This document shows, piece by piece, positions 1 to 11,092 of a DNA stretch of 64,000 bases. The stretch comes from Plasmodium brasilianum (lineage: Eukaryota; Apicomplexa; Aconoidasida; Haemosporida; Plasmodiidae): assembly GCF_023973825.1 (NCBI RefSeq), contig NC_090114.1:310001-374000 (forward strand), in the 5' to 3' direction. A program made the position numbers and the translations under genes. Position 1 is the first letter of the stretch; each line of letters opens with the position of its first letter. The notes beneath the pieces were generated by a model. The model was not told the DNA's origin. It did not search any database and saw nothing but the letters and a program-made list of their open reading frames with translations.

Positions 1-1211
1 CAAATATATGTATATGTATGTACATACATGTTTGCATAAACACGCATAGCAAATCCGAGGCGTATACTGCTTTTATGAGGTAAATGAAAAATTATAATTA
101 TACATATTGGCTAGGAAATAAATGGAAAAACAAATATGAAATCGTAATTTATTTCCCATTCAATTTTACAGAAACTATTTTACAGTGGAAAACAAATGTG
201 AACTGCGGGAAAACAAAGATATAATCAAAAAACCTTAAAAGGAGTAACATATTAACATCAGTGAAAAAAAAAAATAAAATAATTTCCACACATATTATAA
301 AAAAAAAAGTAGAGAAAAAAGATCATTTTTTAGAACTTCATAAAATTAAATTATTTTTTATTATAGTTCGTACTACTGAAGTATTATTTTTATTAGCTGA
401 GAGCTCTGAAAGAATATGTTAAAACGAATTTTGAGCTTTTTTCAAAAAGATAAAAAAAATTAATAAAACATTTTCCAACTTGACTTATTGTTTATTATTC
501 GTTAATACTAATTTAGTTTCATAATTTCAAAAATGATGAATAAATAATATATTAATCTCCTGAAGTAATTCATACGTAAAAAAAATTCTGAAAATATTGT
601 GTATGGATAATTTTTAATAAAACGCAGCATATACAGAATATTATGAAAAGAAAAAAAAATAGAAAGCGCAGCAGCAAATTTTTTCTTAAGTGTTTTTTTT
701 TTTTTTTTGTATCTTAATGCGAAGAAAATCGAAGGAATTAATCATCAATTTTAAATGTTTTAATTTAATTTCATGTAAAATTGTTTACACATACATTTAT
801 AAAAATCAAAATGTTCTGTTAGCTAAGAGTATATATATAAACACGGGAAACTATTAACGTGCCTTATCCTTAGAGTAAAGGATTTTCTTTTAAGTTTCAT
901 ATGTATATATAAATATTATAAACATAATTTATAAGAGGTATGATGCTTAATCTTTTATTTTAAAAATAAGAATTTTTTAATTTTTTTTACAATATTTATG
1001 GTATTTATTTTATAAATAATATTAGTGATAAATATATATAAGAAATAATAGAAATATTTTATAATGTGTTGTTCATATTATATATATTCTTTTAGATATA
1101 TATATTAATATTAAATAATTTACTATTTACTGTTTGTTTACATAAATATAATGGTGAATGGTGATTCAATATTTATAAATGAAACTTATTTTTAATTTTA
1201 CTTCTTAATGT
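1..1211. other. intergenic, AT-rich
   Basis: No coding signal was found on either strand. The stretch is A/T runs and short TA tracts, with a poly(T) run near 690-708. It flanks the 3' side of the tRNA-Ala gene. An exon of a gene lying left of the window cannot be excluded near the left edge (about positions 30-80 are less AT-rich), but nothing supports one. Confidence 0.5.
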
Positions 1212-1284
1212 TGGACGACCGGGGTATCGATCCCCGTACCTCTCGCATGCTAAGCGAGCGCTCTACCACTTGAGCTAGCCGCCC
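1212..1284 (-). tRNA. tRNA-Ala (anticodon AGC)
   Basis: Read on the minus strand, the 73 nt including discriminator A73 fold into a full cloverleaf: a 7-bp acceptor stem, a D arm starting with the A-box TAGCTCAAGTGG, a 5-bp anticodon stem CTCGC/GCGAG around loop TTAGCAT, and a T arm CGGGG/CCCCG. Anticodon AGC reads Ala codons. The acceptor stem carries G3:U70, the main alanine identity pair, so charging by AlaRS is expected. The T loop is ATCGATA rather than TTCGANT, a form known from other eukaryotic tRNA-Ala genes. There is no intron. No run of four or more T lies within about 240 nt downstream, which is unusual for a Pol III gene. Confidence 0.97.
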
Positions 1285-1758
1285 TTAATCATTAAAAAGT
1301 GAATGAAAAATTAAAATGAAGATAATAAACGTCTTAAAATATATATGTATTAATTCCAATCTTTCATTATAATTTTTCTTACTTTTTTTATGTAAACCTT
1401 GTAAACCTTGTAAACCTTGTAAACCTTGTAAACCTTGAATTATCATCATAAAACATTCCATTAACAACAGTGTTTTTACCATTTTTTTTTTGTAAAGAAA
1501 TTAATCTTCAAATTTTTACATGTAAAAAAAATAAAAATATAAATAAAAGGTGAAATTTTCATTTATATATTTTTTTTTTATTTAAATTTTGATGTGTTGA
1601 CAAATACACTTAAAAATAATTAACTTTTTTTTTTTTTTTAAATTAATATTAAATCAATTTGGAATATGTAAGTATAACAATTTGTAAAAAAAATTTCCCT
1701 AGAGTAAAAATATTATTTTTAATATATATATATACTTTTACATAGAAAAGAAAGTATA
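1285..1758. other. spacer between divergent tRNA genes
   Basis: This 474-bp spacer holds the 9-bp minisatellite and poly(T)/poly(A) tracts. It contains the upstream regions of both tRNA genes. No protein gene is supported. Confidence 0.6.
1392..1436. repeat. 9-bp tandem repeat, 5 copies
   Basis: Five perfect head-to-tail copies of gtaaacctt lie between the two tRNA genes. The 9-bp period keeps one minus-strand frame open as a Leu-Gln-Gly repeat, but nothing suggests that it is translated. Confidence 0.95.
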
Positions 1759-1842
1759 CCGATGATAGCTCAGTTGGTAGAGCGGCAGACTGTAGTTGTA
1801 ATGGTTATCTGTTGGTCACCGGTTCGATTCCGGTTCATCGGA
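1759..1842 (+). tRNA. tRNA-Tyr (anticodon GUA) with an 11-nt intron
   Basis: The 84 nt include discriminator A73. The acceptor stem CCGATGA/TCATCGG has the C1:G72 pair typical of eukaryotic tRNA-Tyr. The A-box is TAGCTCAGTTGG and the B-box GGTTCGATTCC. The anticodon stem GCAGA/TCTGT encloses loop C-T-G-T-A-G-A once an 11-nt intron at 1796-1806 is removed. The intron sits one base 3' of the anticodon, after position 37, the canonical eukaryotic place. The mature tRNA is 73 nt. A T6 run just downstream (about 1846-1851) is a good Pol III terminator. An intron this short is, from memory, also found in the P. falciparum tRNA-Tyr gene. Confidence 0.97.
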
Positions 1843-3157
1843 AAATTTTTTAAACTTAAAAATAAATACTGTTGCTGTTCACTATTATTATTTTTTAAGT
1901 ATATACAAATTATATATATATATATTATAATATTACAATATGAAAATTATTTTCTATTTTTTAAAATATACCATCTTAATATTCTTCACACTTTTACATG
2001 TTTTCCGCTATATAATCATATAAATCTCACAAAATTTGAAACCATATTTTACTACATTTAGATACGAAGTTAAAATTCATTTAATATTTAAAAATTTTTT
2101 AAATAAAAAACTTGAAACAAAGAAAAAAGTATCATTAAATTACGTTTAAACATTTTTTTTTTCTTTGTAATAGCGAATCATAACAATCAGTATACTGTTT
2201 ACCCCCCATTTTAAAAATTTTTCACAGAATTTCATAATATCGAAATTTTCACTTAGAAAAATTAATATTTTAATGTACAATACGTAATTAACTCAGTAAG
2301 ATTACAATTATGCTTTATAAAGAAAAAAAAAAATTTTTTTCGCAGAAGAAAGGACAAATATTTTTTTATTAAATAAAATAAATATATATTTTTTAGTATA
2401 TATAGAACAATCTGCACTACTGTCCTTGGTATGTTACAGTTACAGGAACATGGTATTAAGCCCTCACGAACTACTTTACTCTTACGTATTATTTTTATTC
2501 TCATATATTTAATACAGAGAAGGTTATGAATTTTGAGAGTTCCTATTAATAAAAATTTTTTCAGCACATCTTTCTTTATAGTAAATAAAGTTTAGTGCAT
2601 TAAACTATGGTGGGTTTTCATTTTTAGAACGCAAAAGTGGGTATTCATATATATATACATAATGACAACAACACATATGCTTATATATGATAATATGTGC
2701 GCTTACTGCTTTTATGCCACATTCAATTAGTTAAAAGCATAAAAAATTAACTTAATTTTTTTGCTTTACTTTAGTACAAAAGTTTTCCTTCATCTTTTTA
2801 TAAAAAAAAAAAATATATAAGTTTATAATATAAAGAATTATTAAGAAAAATAAAATAATAATATATCCACATTACAAAACCCTTTTAAAAATAAATTTTT
2901 TCTCCCACTCTTTTTCAAAAATAAGAAAAGTTTATTATTTATATAGTAAAGATTTAATGAAAACACAATTATTTTGTGTATATATACAAACAAGTTTATA
3001 TATGTGCATGATCTAATAATTTGAAAAAAACACTAAGTTATCTAACACAATTCTACATAGAACTATACCCTTTAAACGATAGTTTTAATATCCATACCAT
3101 TTCCAAAATGTATTAAGCTTCATTATTGGGGGACTTTTATATTATGATCACACTGTT
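1843..3157. other. intergenic between tRNA-Tyr and the EF-hand gene
   Basis: Most of this is AT-rich filler. A patch at about 2400-2480 and another at 2600-2640 are less AT-rich than their surroundings. They may belong to the 3' UTR of the EF-hand gene or to a non-coding RNA. A 101-codon minus-strand ORF at 2262-2567 has no domain-like composition and is not called. Confidence 0.4.
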
Positions 3158-4279
3158 TTAGTTTGAGCTTATAAATATCATATATTCTTTAAGTGAAACT
3201 AAAATAAGAAAAGAATAAATATTTGAGCATAATAAATCATTTAACTAATGTATAAAAATTTTTAGTAAAAATAATATATCCGCATAAATGTAAAAGGATA
3301 AAAAACGCCTTCCTTACTTGTTCCCGAAGAATTAGAATCTACCTCAGTAAAGAAATTAACAAAGTCTGATTTTTTCATATTTTTTAAGACTCTCAAAATT
3401 TCTTCTGCGTCAATTAAGCCTTGCAAAAAAAAAAAAAAGAAAAAAAAAAGAATAAAGAATACAGAATATAGAATAAAGATTACAGAATACATAGCACACA
3501 ATATAGAATAAAGAATAAGGAAAATAAAATAAGACAAAACAAAGTAAAATAAAACAAATAACAACGAAATACATAATAGCAAATCAGTACACATGTATGC
3601 ATACATAGCATAAATCAAAATAATATATTTTAGCACGTAATTTTTAACAAACAAGGTAATACATTTATTATATATAATTGTAGGTTTCTTTTTTCGTAAA
3701 TTATATGCTAAAAAGAAATAAAAACATTTTAATATCTTTTAAAAGTTTATTGCCATATTTTCTTTTTCTCATTTTACAGAACAAATATTAATTCCGCTTT
3801 AACGGGTTACATTCTAACAGTCGCTAGTATGTTTATATGTACATATATATATATATATATATATAAGCATTTACAAATATGTGTATATATTTAATAATTT
3901 CCAAAAAATCGTGAATTTAGTTTATATATTTATATAAAATAACATACCATCTCTATTTAAATCATATTCAGCAAATTCCTTAATAATGTCTTCCTTCTCC
4001 CCCTCTGAAATATCAGGAGGCGCTTGATTACCAACATCCGTCCCCTTGCTGCTTTTCTGATTTAACAAAAATCAAATGTTAAGACTTAAACATGTTTATG
4101 AATGGTATATATATATATATACATATATACATACATTTAACTTTGCGCATAGTTTCTGCCCAATATATATATTTGTACTAAATAAATACGTATTTTTTTT
4201 TTACATGAGATTTTAATTTATCCCAAAATATTACAAACAGGAATACTAACAAAACTAGCTTCCATAAGGGTGATCTCAT
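3158..4279 (-). CDS. small two-EF-hand protein with signal sequence/anchor (4 exons)
   Basis: I assembled this from splice sites on the minus strand: exon 1 4279-4205, exon 2 4056-3948, exon 3 3419-3318, exon 4 3198-3158. All introns are GT..AG (148, 528 and 119 nt), phases match, and the exons sum to 327 nt, 108 residues plus TAA. Residues 1-25 form a hydrophobic N-terminus (MRSPLWKLVLLVFLFVIFW), a signal peptide or membrane anchor. Two EF-hands follow. Loop 1 is residues 57-68 (DLNRDGLIDAEE), split by intron 2; loop 2 is residues 89-100 (DSNSSGTISLKE), split by intron 3. Both have Asp at position 1, Asn at 3 and Glu at 12, so both should bind Ca2+. That both loops become canonical only after splicing strongly supports the model. 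No ER-retention tail is present. The role is unknown; a calcium-binding protein of the secretory route or a membrane surface is the likely reading. Confidence 0.85.
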
Positions 4280-5791
4280 ATTATATCGCAAATTATGGTA
4301 TTTAAAAAAAAAATATATATCAGTAAAGAAAACGTGATCAGGGATTAATGGATAATATTCTTATAAAATATTTTTTAAAAAAATAAAAACAGGGATTTCT
4401 TTTTAATGTCACGTTATATATGTATAAACATTATTTTTCAATTGAGTTTCTTTTTATAATTATTTTTATTCTGGTTCTAAAAATTCAATTTAAAACTACG
4501 AACCGTTCATGCTGAAATATAAAAAAAAAAAAAAAAATAAATAATCATATACACATTCACTTGTAATTCGTATTTACAAGTATTTTATCGTGATATATAT
4601 ATATATTCTCCTAATAGGAGGAAATATCTAAGGCTATGTATATATAATAATAAACGTATGCTTAATTTTTCTTTTTATTTTTCCTTAAATATATGTACTG
4701 TAACCATACTCCTGACTTTGCAACATGATGGTTTTTACATGGGGAAAAAATAAAATATTCAATAAATCTTAAAAAAAAAAGAAATATCCATAAATATGTT
4801 CTTAAAATAATCCTTTTGTCTCATTGCGCTTATTAGAATTATGTGTGTATGCGGGCATGAACATATATATATATGTATACGTAACACGCGCCCAACACCC
4901 AAAATTAATAAAACAGCATTATAGCACCAAGGACCAACAGAACTACGGACAAACTTAAAAAAGTCTAAACTAAACTAGAAATAATTATGACATTATCACA
5001 TGAAGTAATTAAGAAAAAATACTGATTTAAAAGATATTGTATCTTTTAAAAAATATATATAGAATTTTATTTTGTTTTTCATATACGAAAGTAAATGTAT
5101 GTAATACATGTTTACTTACATTAGCATGTAAATTTGTATATGCATATGCATGTATATTTGGGTATATGTGTAAGATTTTTTAATTTTTAAAAAGAATATT
5201 CTTTTCTAGTTTATGTTTTCTCTTATACATTTCTTACAAATATATACAAAAAAAAAAAAAAAAAAAAAAAAATCTTTATTCTTTGTAAATTTTTTTTTTA
5301 ATTTTTCAAAACGAGTGTATTTTCATTTATTATTCCATCAACATCAAAATTTAAAAAAAAATAACTTTTACGCATAAGAAGTACAGTATATTATTTCTTT
5401 CTAATTTTAAGTAAAATTGAGCAAAACTGAGGGAAGCAAATGAACAATCGTAGAAACATTTGAACTTCCAAGTAGAAACATAATTTTCTTTTTATTCTCC
5501 TTTTTTCTTTAATTGCTTTTCCACCTTTAGTAAAGCAACGAAAGATTAAACGTAAAAAGAATTGTACACATAACGCTTCTTATAATTCATTCATATATTT
5601 ATTATTTTTTATCTCGCTTGTGTTGTTTTATTTACCAAATGTAATGTCAATTTAAGTGTTACATTATGGTCTTCCTATTTCGCTTTTCTTTTTTGTAAAA
5701 AAAAAAAAAATGAATAATATAAGCAAAATGCAACAATAATATAATTATATGTAAAAAAAAAAAAAAAAAAAAAACAACAAAAAAAAAAAAG
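4280..5791. promoter_or_regulatory. divergent intergenic region (EF-hand gene / VPS50-like gene)
   Basis: This 1.5-kb region must contain the promoters of both flanking genes. It carries long poly(A) runs (about 5249-5272 and 5756-5790, the latter directly before the VPS50-like ATG) and a short hairpin ctcct-aat-aggag near 4608-4620. The stretch at 4880-4950 is less AT-rich. No recognised transcription-factor motif can be named with confidence. Confidence 0.35.
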
Positions 5792-8700
5792 ATGGACAAT
5801 AAAGAAACCCCATATGACCAAATTTTAATTTTTGACACTAGTAGCATAAATAACCTTACAGGGAATGAAATTTATTTTTATTCAAATTATGATGCATCAA
5901 CATACAATGAGGGCAATTTATGTCAATTACACGAAGAACATATAAACGATAGTAGTAGCACATCGCCCATTTTAGACATAAAGAACGAAAATGATAAAAA
6001 TAAAAAAATTATATTAAACCAAAATAGGGACGAAGGAGAGGTTAAAAGGAATAAATTATGTAAATTAATGAGAAAAAGTCAGGGTCATGTAAATAATTAT
6101 TTCATTTCAGAAAACACAAATAAACAATATACCTATGAAGAAAGAGAAAAATTCGTTTTTGAACATGAATTTGAAAAAGTTAATAATGTTTACAATGTAG
6201 AAGAAATTATGAAAATAATAAATAATTTAAATTCCATAAGAAAAGAAATAGAAACGGCAATATATAAAAAAATGGAAAAAAAATATAAAGATTTTATTTT
6301 CAATACAAGTAAAATTAAAGATATAGAAAATTATATTAGTAATATTAAAGATTTATTAGTAGAAAATATAAACGAATTAAAAATGCTACAAGACAAGAAA
6401 TACAAAGAAAGTTTAAACATTATAGATCTTGTTACAAAAAAAAAAAAGTCTCAAAAAATTAATTTAATAATTTTAATTATATATATCATATCTATATATG
6501 ATAAATTAATTTTTAAAAATATTTTAAAAAGAGATTATGAATATGCAACTGTAATATATTATGAGTTGTTCAGTTTTATAAATAATAATGTCACATTGTT
6601 ACACAACATTAAATGCATATGTAATTTAAAGGAAAAAATGTTTTCGGAATATTTTAATAGATTAAAACAAAAAAATCAAGCAAACTTTGTTGAATTTTTA
6701 TTTGCAGACAATTCAAAAAAAAACTTGGAAACTCAACTGGAAAAATCGTTCAAAATTTATTACCTACTTTTTAAATCAAAACCTTTTAATTTTATTGAGA
6801 ATTTGTTGGCCTATGTCTATCAGTGTTTTCAAAAAATTTCAAAGCAGGTCATTTTTTCATTTGTAATAGTGAGTGAAAGGAGGGACAGAGAACAAGAGAT
6901 GGAAACAAAAAAGAAACGAGAAAAGTCAGAACAGAGGGAAGAAAAAAGGGAACCCCTGAAAGAGGAACATATCGAAGAAGTGAAATATTCCCAAAAAGGG
7001 GAGAAACAAACAGAAGAAAGTTTATTTCTTCCTAACGATAATCGAATAATAATTGAAAATAATGAATACATACAAACCTTGCTTCCTCATAAAAATGCAG
7101 ACTTAAATAAACACGTAGTAGATTACACAGGTAATATGAAAATTACAGACACAGAACAACATCATATGGAAAATTTGGAAAGCCCTCTTTTTTCAACAAA
7201 AGTTAGTATAAATGATATGCTCATAAATACCTATGAAAATTCATATGATTTAAATAAAGAGAAAAAAAAGGATAAAACTTCTTTATCAGATACGAATAAA
7301 ACAACTGGCACGTATGAAAACAGAGAAAACCAACTTCAAGAAGACAATTTTTTATTTATTCCACTAAATGAGTTAGTACAAAAATTAAAAGAAAAAGATA
7401 GTTTAATTTCTCTTCTTAAAATTTATGAAATTGTAATTGATATTTTGAATAAGTATAATTTCATCATCATTTATTTATTAAATTGTCATAAAAACTATGT
7501 GTTGAAGTTTCTTTCAAAGGAAGATGCAAAAGAATCAAGACAACATAAGCAAAAAAAAAAAAAAGATTTCTTGATTGATCATGTTAACGAATTATGTGTA
7601 GATCGTAATAATAAAAAAAAATTCCAACAAAAAAGTATGCACATTGATAAAAATAAATGTAAGGGTACTGGTAAAATGGAGGGTAATAACCCGGAAGGTA
7701 AGAAGGCAGAGGAGGTCCACTCCGAAGATAAAAAGTCAGAAGGTGGATTGTTGGAAGATAAAACAATAAATGATGACCATGATGACAACTTGAGCTTGCA
7801 GAAATTATTCGATATTTGTAAGAACAAAAAGGACCGCTCCATTTTTTCTAAATTTTACGAGATAAAAGAGTGTTACGATTTGCCCATCATAACATATTTC
7901 ATGAAAAATCTGAATGAGGAAAATTTCACCTCATCAGAAAATTGTTTAAATATTAAAGAAAAGGTAGAAACTTACCTAAGAGATAAAAGTTCGAAATATG
8001 AACAATGTGAGGAATATATAAAATTTGCCAGGGGAAATGCGAAGAAACTGATAAACGCCAAAAGTAAGTTTATAAAAAATATAGAAAAAGTAATTAAAAC
8101 AATTATTGAGCATATTCGATTTGAAAATTTTAGTTTTAATGACTTATTTACATATATAGTTATTACTATTATGTTCTGTGTGAATTCTTTTCTCTTTGAG
8201 AATAATTGCTCGAACAACCTCATATACAATTTGACCAAGGATGAATTAAGAAGAGAAGAGCCAAAAGGAAAAGACGATAATGAAAGATGTGAACAATTTG
8301 AGGAAGAAAAAATTGCAAATATGGAGGACAAGAAATATGTAAATGATAAAGAAAATAAAAATTTGAATGACAAGTTGGACATCCGTCATGGTCTGCATGT
8401 AAATCAAGAGGAGGAAAAACTTTTGGAAGTAGAGGCAGAATATCCTATGATGGTTCAAAGGAGAAAAAAAGGGAAAGCTCATCCTAGGGTAAATTTAAAT
8501 TTTAACGAAAAAGTAAAAAAAGAAAGTGCAACCAAATTGATCGTACATAACGGTGTTAATCCTGGGGGTGTAATAAATAACAATGTAATAAATGGCGGAA
8601 AAAGCGAAGAAAGATTGCACATAAATTCATATGTTACCAATAAAGAACGAGACGATAAATGTCAACAGCAGAATGATAAACACAAATTGAACGTAGAAGA

Positions 8701-11092
8701 CATATGCAAAGAATATTTTCTCAAAAAATATAAAGAAGTTAAAACATTTGGAAAGGAGGAAAAGATTCATTATTTTCAAAATTTGCTAAAAAATAACATA
8801 ATTTATGAAGAAATAGAAAGAAAAGTTAAAAATAATTTTTCAAATTTTTTTTACCAAAATAGTAAAAAATTAAATGATATTATCAACAAGGACAGTTGGT
8901 CACGTGTACCTGTAAAGATAAATCATTGCCTTTTTAAAAAAAGGCTTCATTTTTTCAATATTATATCCTTCTATAAGAAAGAGTTTAATGCTTATTTAAA
9001 TATACCTTTCTCACAAAACCCGTTAATCAATTTTAATTTTAAAAAGTTAGAGGAAGAATTATATTCAGATAAGGACTTAAGTGAACCTGAAGATTTACAC
9101 ATGAGCTCATATTTAGGTAAGAAAAAAAAAATAAAGAAAAGTAACTTCACCCCTATTACTCTTATTGCTAGTTGTGACATGAAAGAGATGGAAAAAAACA
9201 CGTACAACCATTGTGACAGTGAAATATGTAAAAAGTCCAATGTGAATAAAACAAAAAATAAGGTATACAGATTCGAAAATTTTGAAATTGTTAACTTTGA
9301 CCTTGTTGTATCAAATTCTAGCATTATGTTAACGTCAATACTACACAACTATTTCACTATTAAAGAATTATTACCCAACATAAAAGAAGAAATAAACGAT
9401 TATATTTTCAAAATAATTGATATTTACATATATATATTATGTTTCTACTTCTTGAAGAGAGAAACTATTGAAGAGCTTGTAATTGACCTTCGTAGATGCA
9501 GTAGTAGACTTGGAATAAATAAAACTTTTTTTATCATAAAAAAGCGAGAAAAATATATGCAATTATATAATTTTTTAATTTTCTATAATAAGGAAATTAT
9601 AAAATATTCTGATAAGTACCATTTTTTATATGTAGATAAAAGCCTACCTAATTCTTCCCAAACTAAATATAATGTAGGAAATTTTAATAACAATCTTAAA
9701 GATAAAAACAACCCGCATTTTCTTTTGAGAAATTTTCATAAAATATATAGTTCCGTTTCACTCAATGGTCTATCAGAAAAAATTATATCAGTCGAATCGT
9801 TGTATTCCTTAATATGGAAATTAAAAGAGAATGTAATAAACACAGGGGATGTTTCAAAAATGGAAGAAGAAAATGAGAAAAATGATACCATTAAGCACAG
9901 ACAAATAAAAAATACAGTTAACAGTAAAGCATATATAAAACAGCAAAGTGGCATTAGTACTAAAACATGTAGTGGAAAACAAGGAAACGAAGAGGACATC
10001 TTTCTCATGTTCTTAGATCAAAAATTACGTATCGTTGATGAACTTCGTATTTTGACCTACTGTGATTCGTTATATGAAATTATAGATAGTAATAATTATA
10101 TCAACGAAATATCAAATCTGATTAATGTTGCTTATGGTAATAAAAAAGACAAAACGGAATTAATACTCGACGACGATTCAAACATAAAAAAGAATGACCT
10201 CAGAAAAAATCTTAATCAGTACATAGATTTATATATAAATATATTGAACGATGCCAAAAGGAAATTACTCTTTTGTTGTGAAAGTGTTGCATCAATTGTC
10301 ATTCATTATTTGTTATGGAATTTAATAAACTACATTTTTAACTTAAATAATATTGAAATTATACATAAAATAGAAAGTGCAATTATGCCTATAATTACTT
10401 GTAAAAATAAGAAGCAAAAAAATTATGCTACTTATATATCAGAAAAAGTACATAAAAATCTTGTTACAAATAGCTGTCATGTGGGTACAATGGGGAAAGA
10501 AATTAAGGAGATATCCCAAAAAAAAGCCAATAACAATTTAGTACAGCCTAATAGCATTTCAAAAGGTTTAAGAACTAACCTTGTAAGTAATGACAAAGTA
10601 ATTTCAAACGAAATGAATTCATATGACGGAGAAAATGATGATGATGATACAAGTTCCTATTTGATAAATACATTGAAATTTTATTTTTCAAAAATTTCCA
10701 ACTTAATAATTCAAAATATAATAAATTTGGAAAACGAAATAGAACAATATGAGAAGAATAACAACAACATACAAAATACAATTTATATGAGCTTTTATAA
10801 AGATTTAAAAAATTGTAATAGCAAAAGGTACGAATTTTACTATATATTTTTATCAAAAGGAACTACGTATTATGATCAATATTTAGATTTACATTTTTGT
10901 AACGTAGAAGAACTTGATCGTTTAATAAAAAGCTCTAACTACGATTTTTTCCAATTTAAACATATACATTCTATTATTTTAAAATATGAACATTTTAAAA
11001 TGGTCCCTAATAGATACGCTGACCGTTATGAAATAGACATCTGTAGAAGCATGGATGGAAAAATAAAATCGCGCCTCGTGTCTGGGGAGTGA
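5792..11092 (+). CDS. VPS50: Vps50/syndetin-like subunit of the EARP tethering complex
   Basis: A single-exon ORF of 1766 residues. Residues about 127-365 match the Vps54/Vps50 N-terminal coiled-coil domain: helices running into a Lys-rich turn, then the segment around KRDYEYATVIYYEL, the counterpart of the EDYPGAIQLCLE region in animal syndetin. The C-terminal domain (DUF2451 in syndetin) is recognisable at several points: VSNSSIMLTSILHNYF and DIYIYILCFYFL (about 1172-1220), LSEKIISVESLYSL (about 1324), a helical stretch near 1480-1540, and YDQYLDLHFCNVEELDRLI (about 1694) near the C-terminus. Vps50 replaces Vps54 in the GARP-related EARP complex (with Vps51/52/53), which tethers vesicles during endosomal recycling. 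The protein is nearly twice the animal length because of Lys/Glu/Asn-rich inserts (about 355-510, 590-650, 830-970). The ATG follows a long A-tract. Vps54 is the main alternative, but the C-terminal matches favour Vps50. Confidence 0.8.
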   Translation: MDNKETPYDQILIFDTSSINNLTGNEIYFYSNYDASTYNEGNLCQLHEEHINDSSSTSPILDIKNENDKNKKIILNQNRDEGEVKRNKLCKLMRKSQGHVNNYFISENTNKQYTYEEREKFVFEHEFEKVNNVYNVEEIMKIINNLNSIRKEIETAIYKKMEKKYKDFIFNTSKIKDIENYISNIKDLLVENINELKMLQDKKYKESLNIIDLVTKKKKSQKINLIILIIYIISIYDKLIFKNILKRDYEYATVIYYELFSFINNNVTLLHNIKCICNLKEKMFSEYFNRLKQKNQANFVEFLFADNSKKNLETQLEKSFKIYYLLFKSKPFNFIENLLAYVYQCFQKISKQVIFSFVIVSERRDREQEMETKKKREKSEQREEKREPLKEEHIEEVKYSQKGEKQTEESLFLPNDNRIIIENNEYIQTLLPHKNADLNKHVVDYTGNMKITDTEQHHMENLESPLFSTKVSINDMLINTYENSYDLNKEKKKDKTSLSDTNKTTGTYENRENQLQEDNFLFIPLNELVQKLKEKDSLISLLKIYEIVIDILNKYNFIIIYLLNCHKNYVLKFLSKEDAKESRQHKQKKKKDFLIDHVNELCVDRNNKKKFQQKSMHIDKNKCKGTGKMEGNNPEGKKAEEVHSEDKKSEGGLLEDKTINDDHDDNLSLQKLFDICKNKKDRSIFSKFYEIKECYDLPIITYFMKNLNEENFTSSENCLNIKEKVETYLRDKSSKYEQCEEYIKFARGNAKKLINAKSKFIKNIEKVIKTIIEHIRFENFSFNDLFTYIVITIMFCVNSFLFENNCSNNLIYNLTKDELRREEPKGKDDNERCEQFEEEKIANMEDKKYVNDKENKNLNDKLDIRHGLHVNQEEEKLLEVEAEYPMMVQRRKKGKAHPRVNLNFNEKVKKESATKLIVHNGVNPGGVINNNVINGGKSEERLHINSYVTNKERDDKCQQQNDKHKLNVEDICKEYFLKKYKEVKTFGKEEKIHYFQNLLKNNIIYEEIERKVKNNFSNFFYQNSKKLNDIINKDSWSRVPVKINHCLFKKRLHFFNIISFYKKEFNAYLNIPFSQNPLINFNFKKLEEELYSDKDLSEPEDLHMSSYLGKKKKIKKSNFTPITLIASCDMKEMEKNTYNHCDSEICKKSNVNKTKNKVYRFENFEIVNFDLVVSNSSIMLTSILHNYFTIKELLPNIKEEINDYIFKIIDIYIYILCFYFLKRETIEELVIDLRRCSSRLGINKTFFIIKKREKYMQLYNFLIFYNKEIIKYSDKYHFLYVDKSLPNSSQTKYNVGNFNNNLKDKNNPHFLLRNFHKIYSSVSLNGLSEKIISVESLYSLIWKLKENVINTGDVSKMEEENEKNDTIKHRQIKNTVNSKAYIKQQSGISTKTCSGKQGNEEDIFLMFLDQKLRIVDELRILTYCDSLYEIIDSNNYINEISNLINVAYGNKKDKTELILDDDSNIKKNDLRKNLNQYIDLYINILNDAKRKLLFCCESVASIVIHYLLWNLINYIFNLNNIEIIHKIESAIMPIITCKNKKQKNYATYISEKVHKNLVTNSCHVGTMGKEIKEISQKKANNNLVQPNSISKGLRTNLVSNDKVISNEMNSYDGENDDDDTSSYLINTLKFYFSKISNLIIQNIINLENEIEQYEKNNNNIQNTIYMSFYKDLKNCNSKRYEFYYIFLSKGTTYYDQYLDLHFCNVEELDRLIKSSNYDFFQFKHIHSIILKYEHFKMVPNRYADRYEIDICRSMDGKIKSRLVSGE

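Noticed and set aside
2262..2567. 101-codon minus-strand ORF
   Set aside because: Phe/Ile/Lys-rich translation of AT runs; no second coding exon or motif supports it.
3262..3654. 130-codon minus-strand ORF taken as one gene
   Set aside because: Only its middle part (3318-3419) is exon 3 of the EF-hand gene. The hydrophobic Phe-rich start is intron sequence and the tail runs past a GTAAGG donor.
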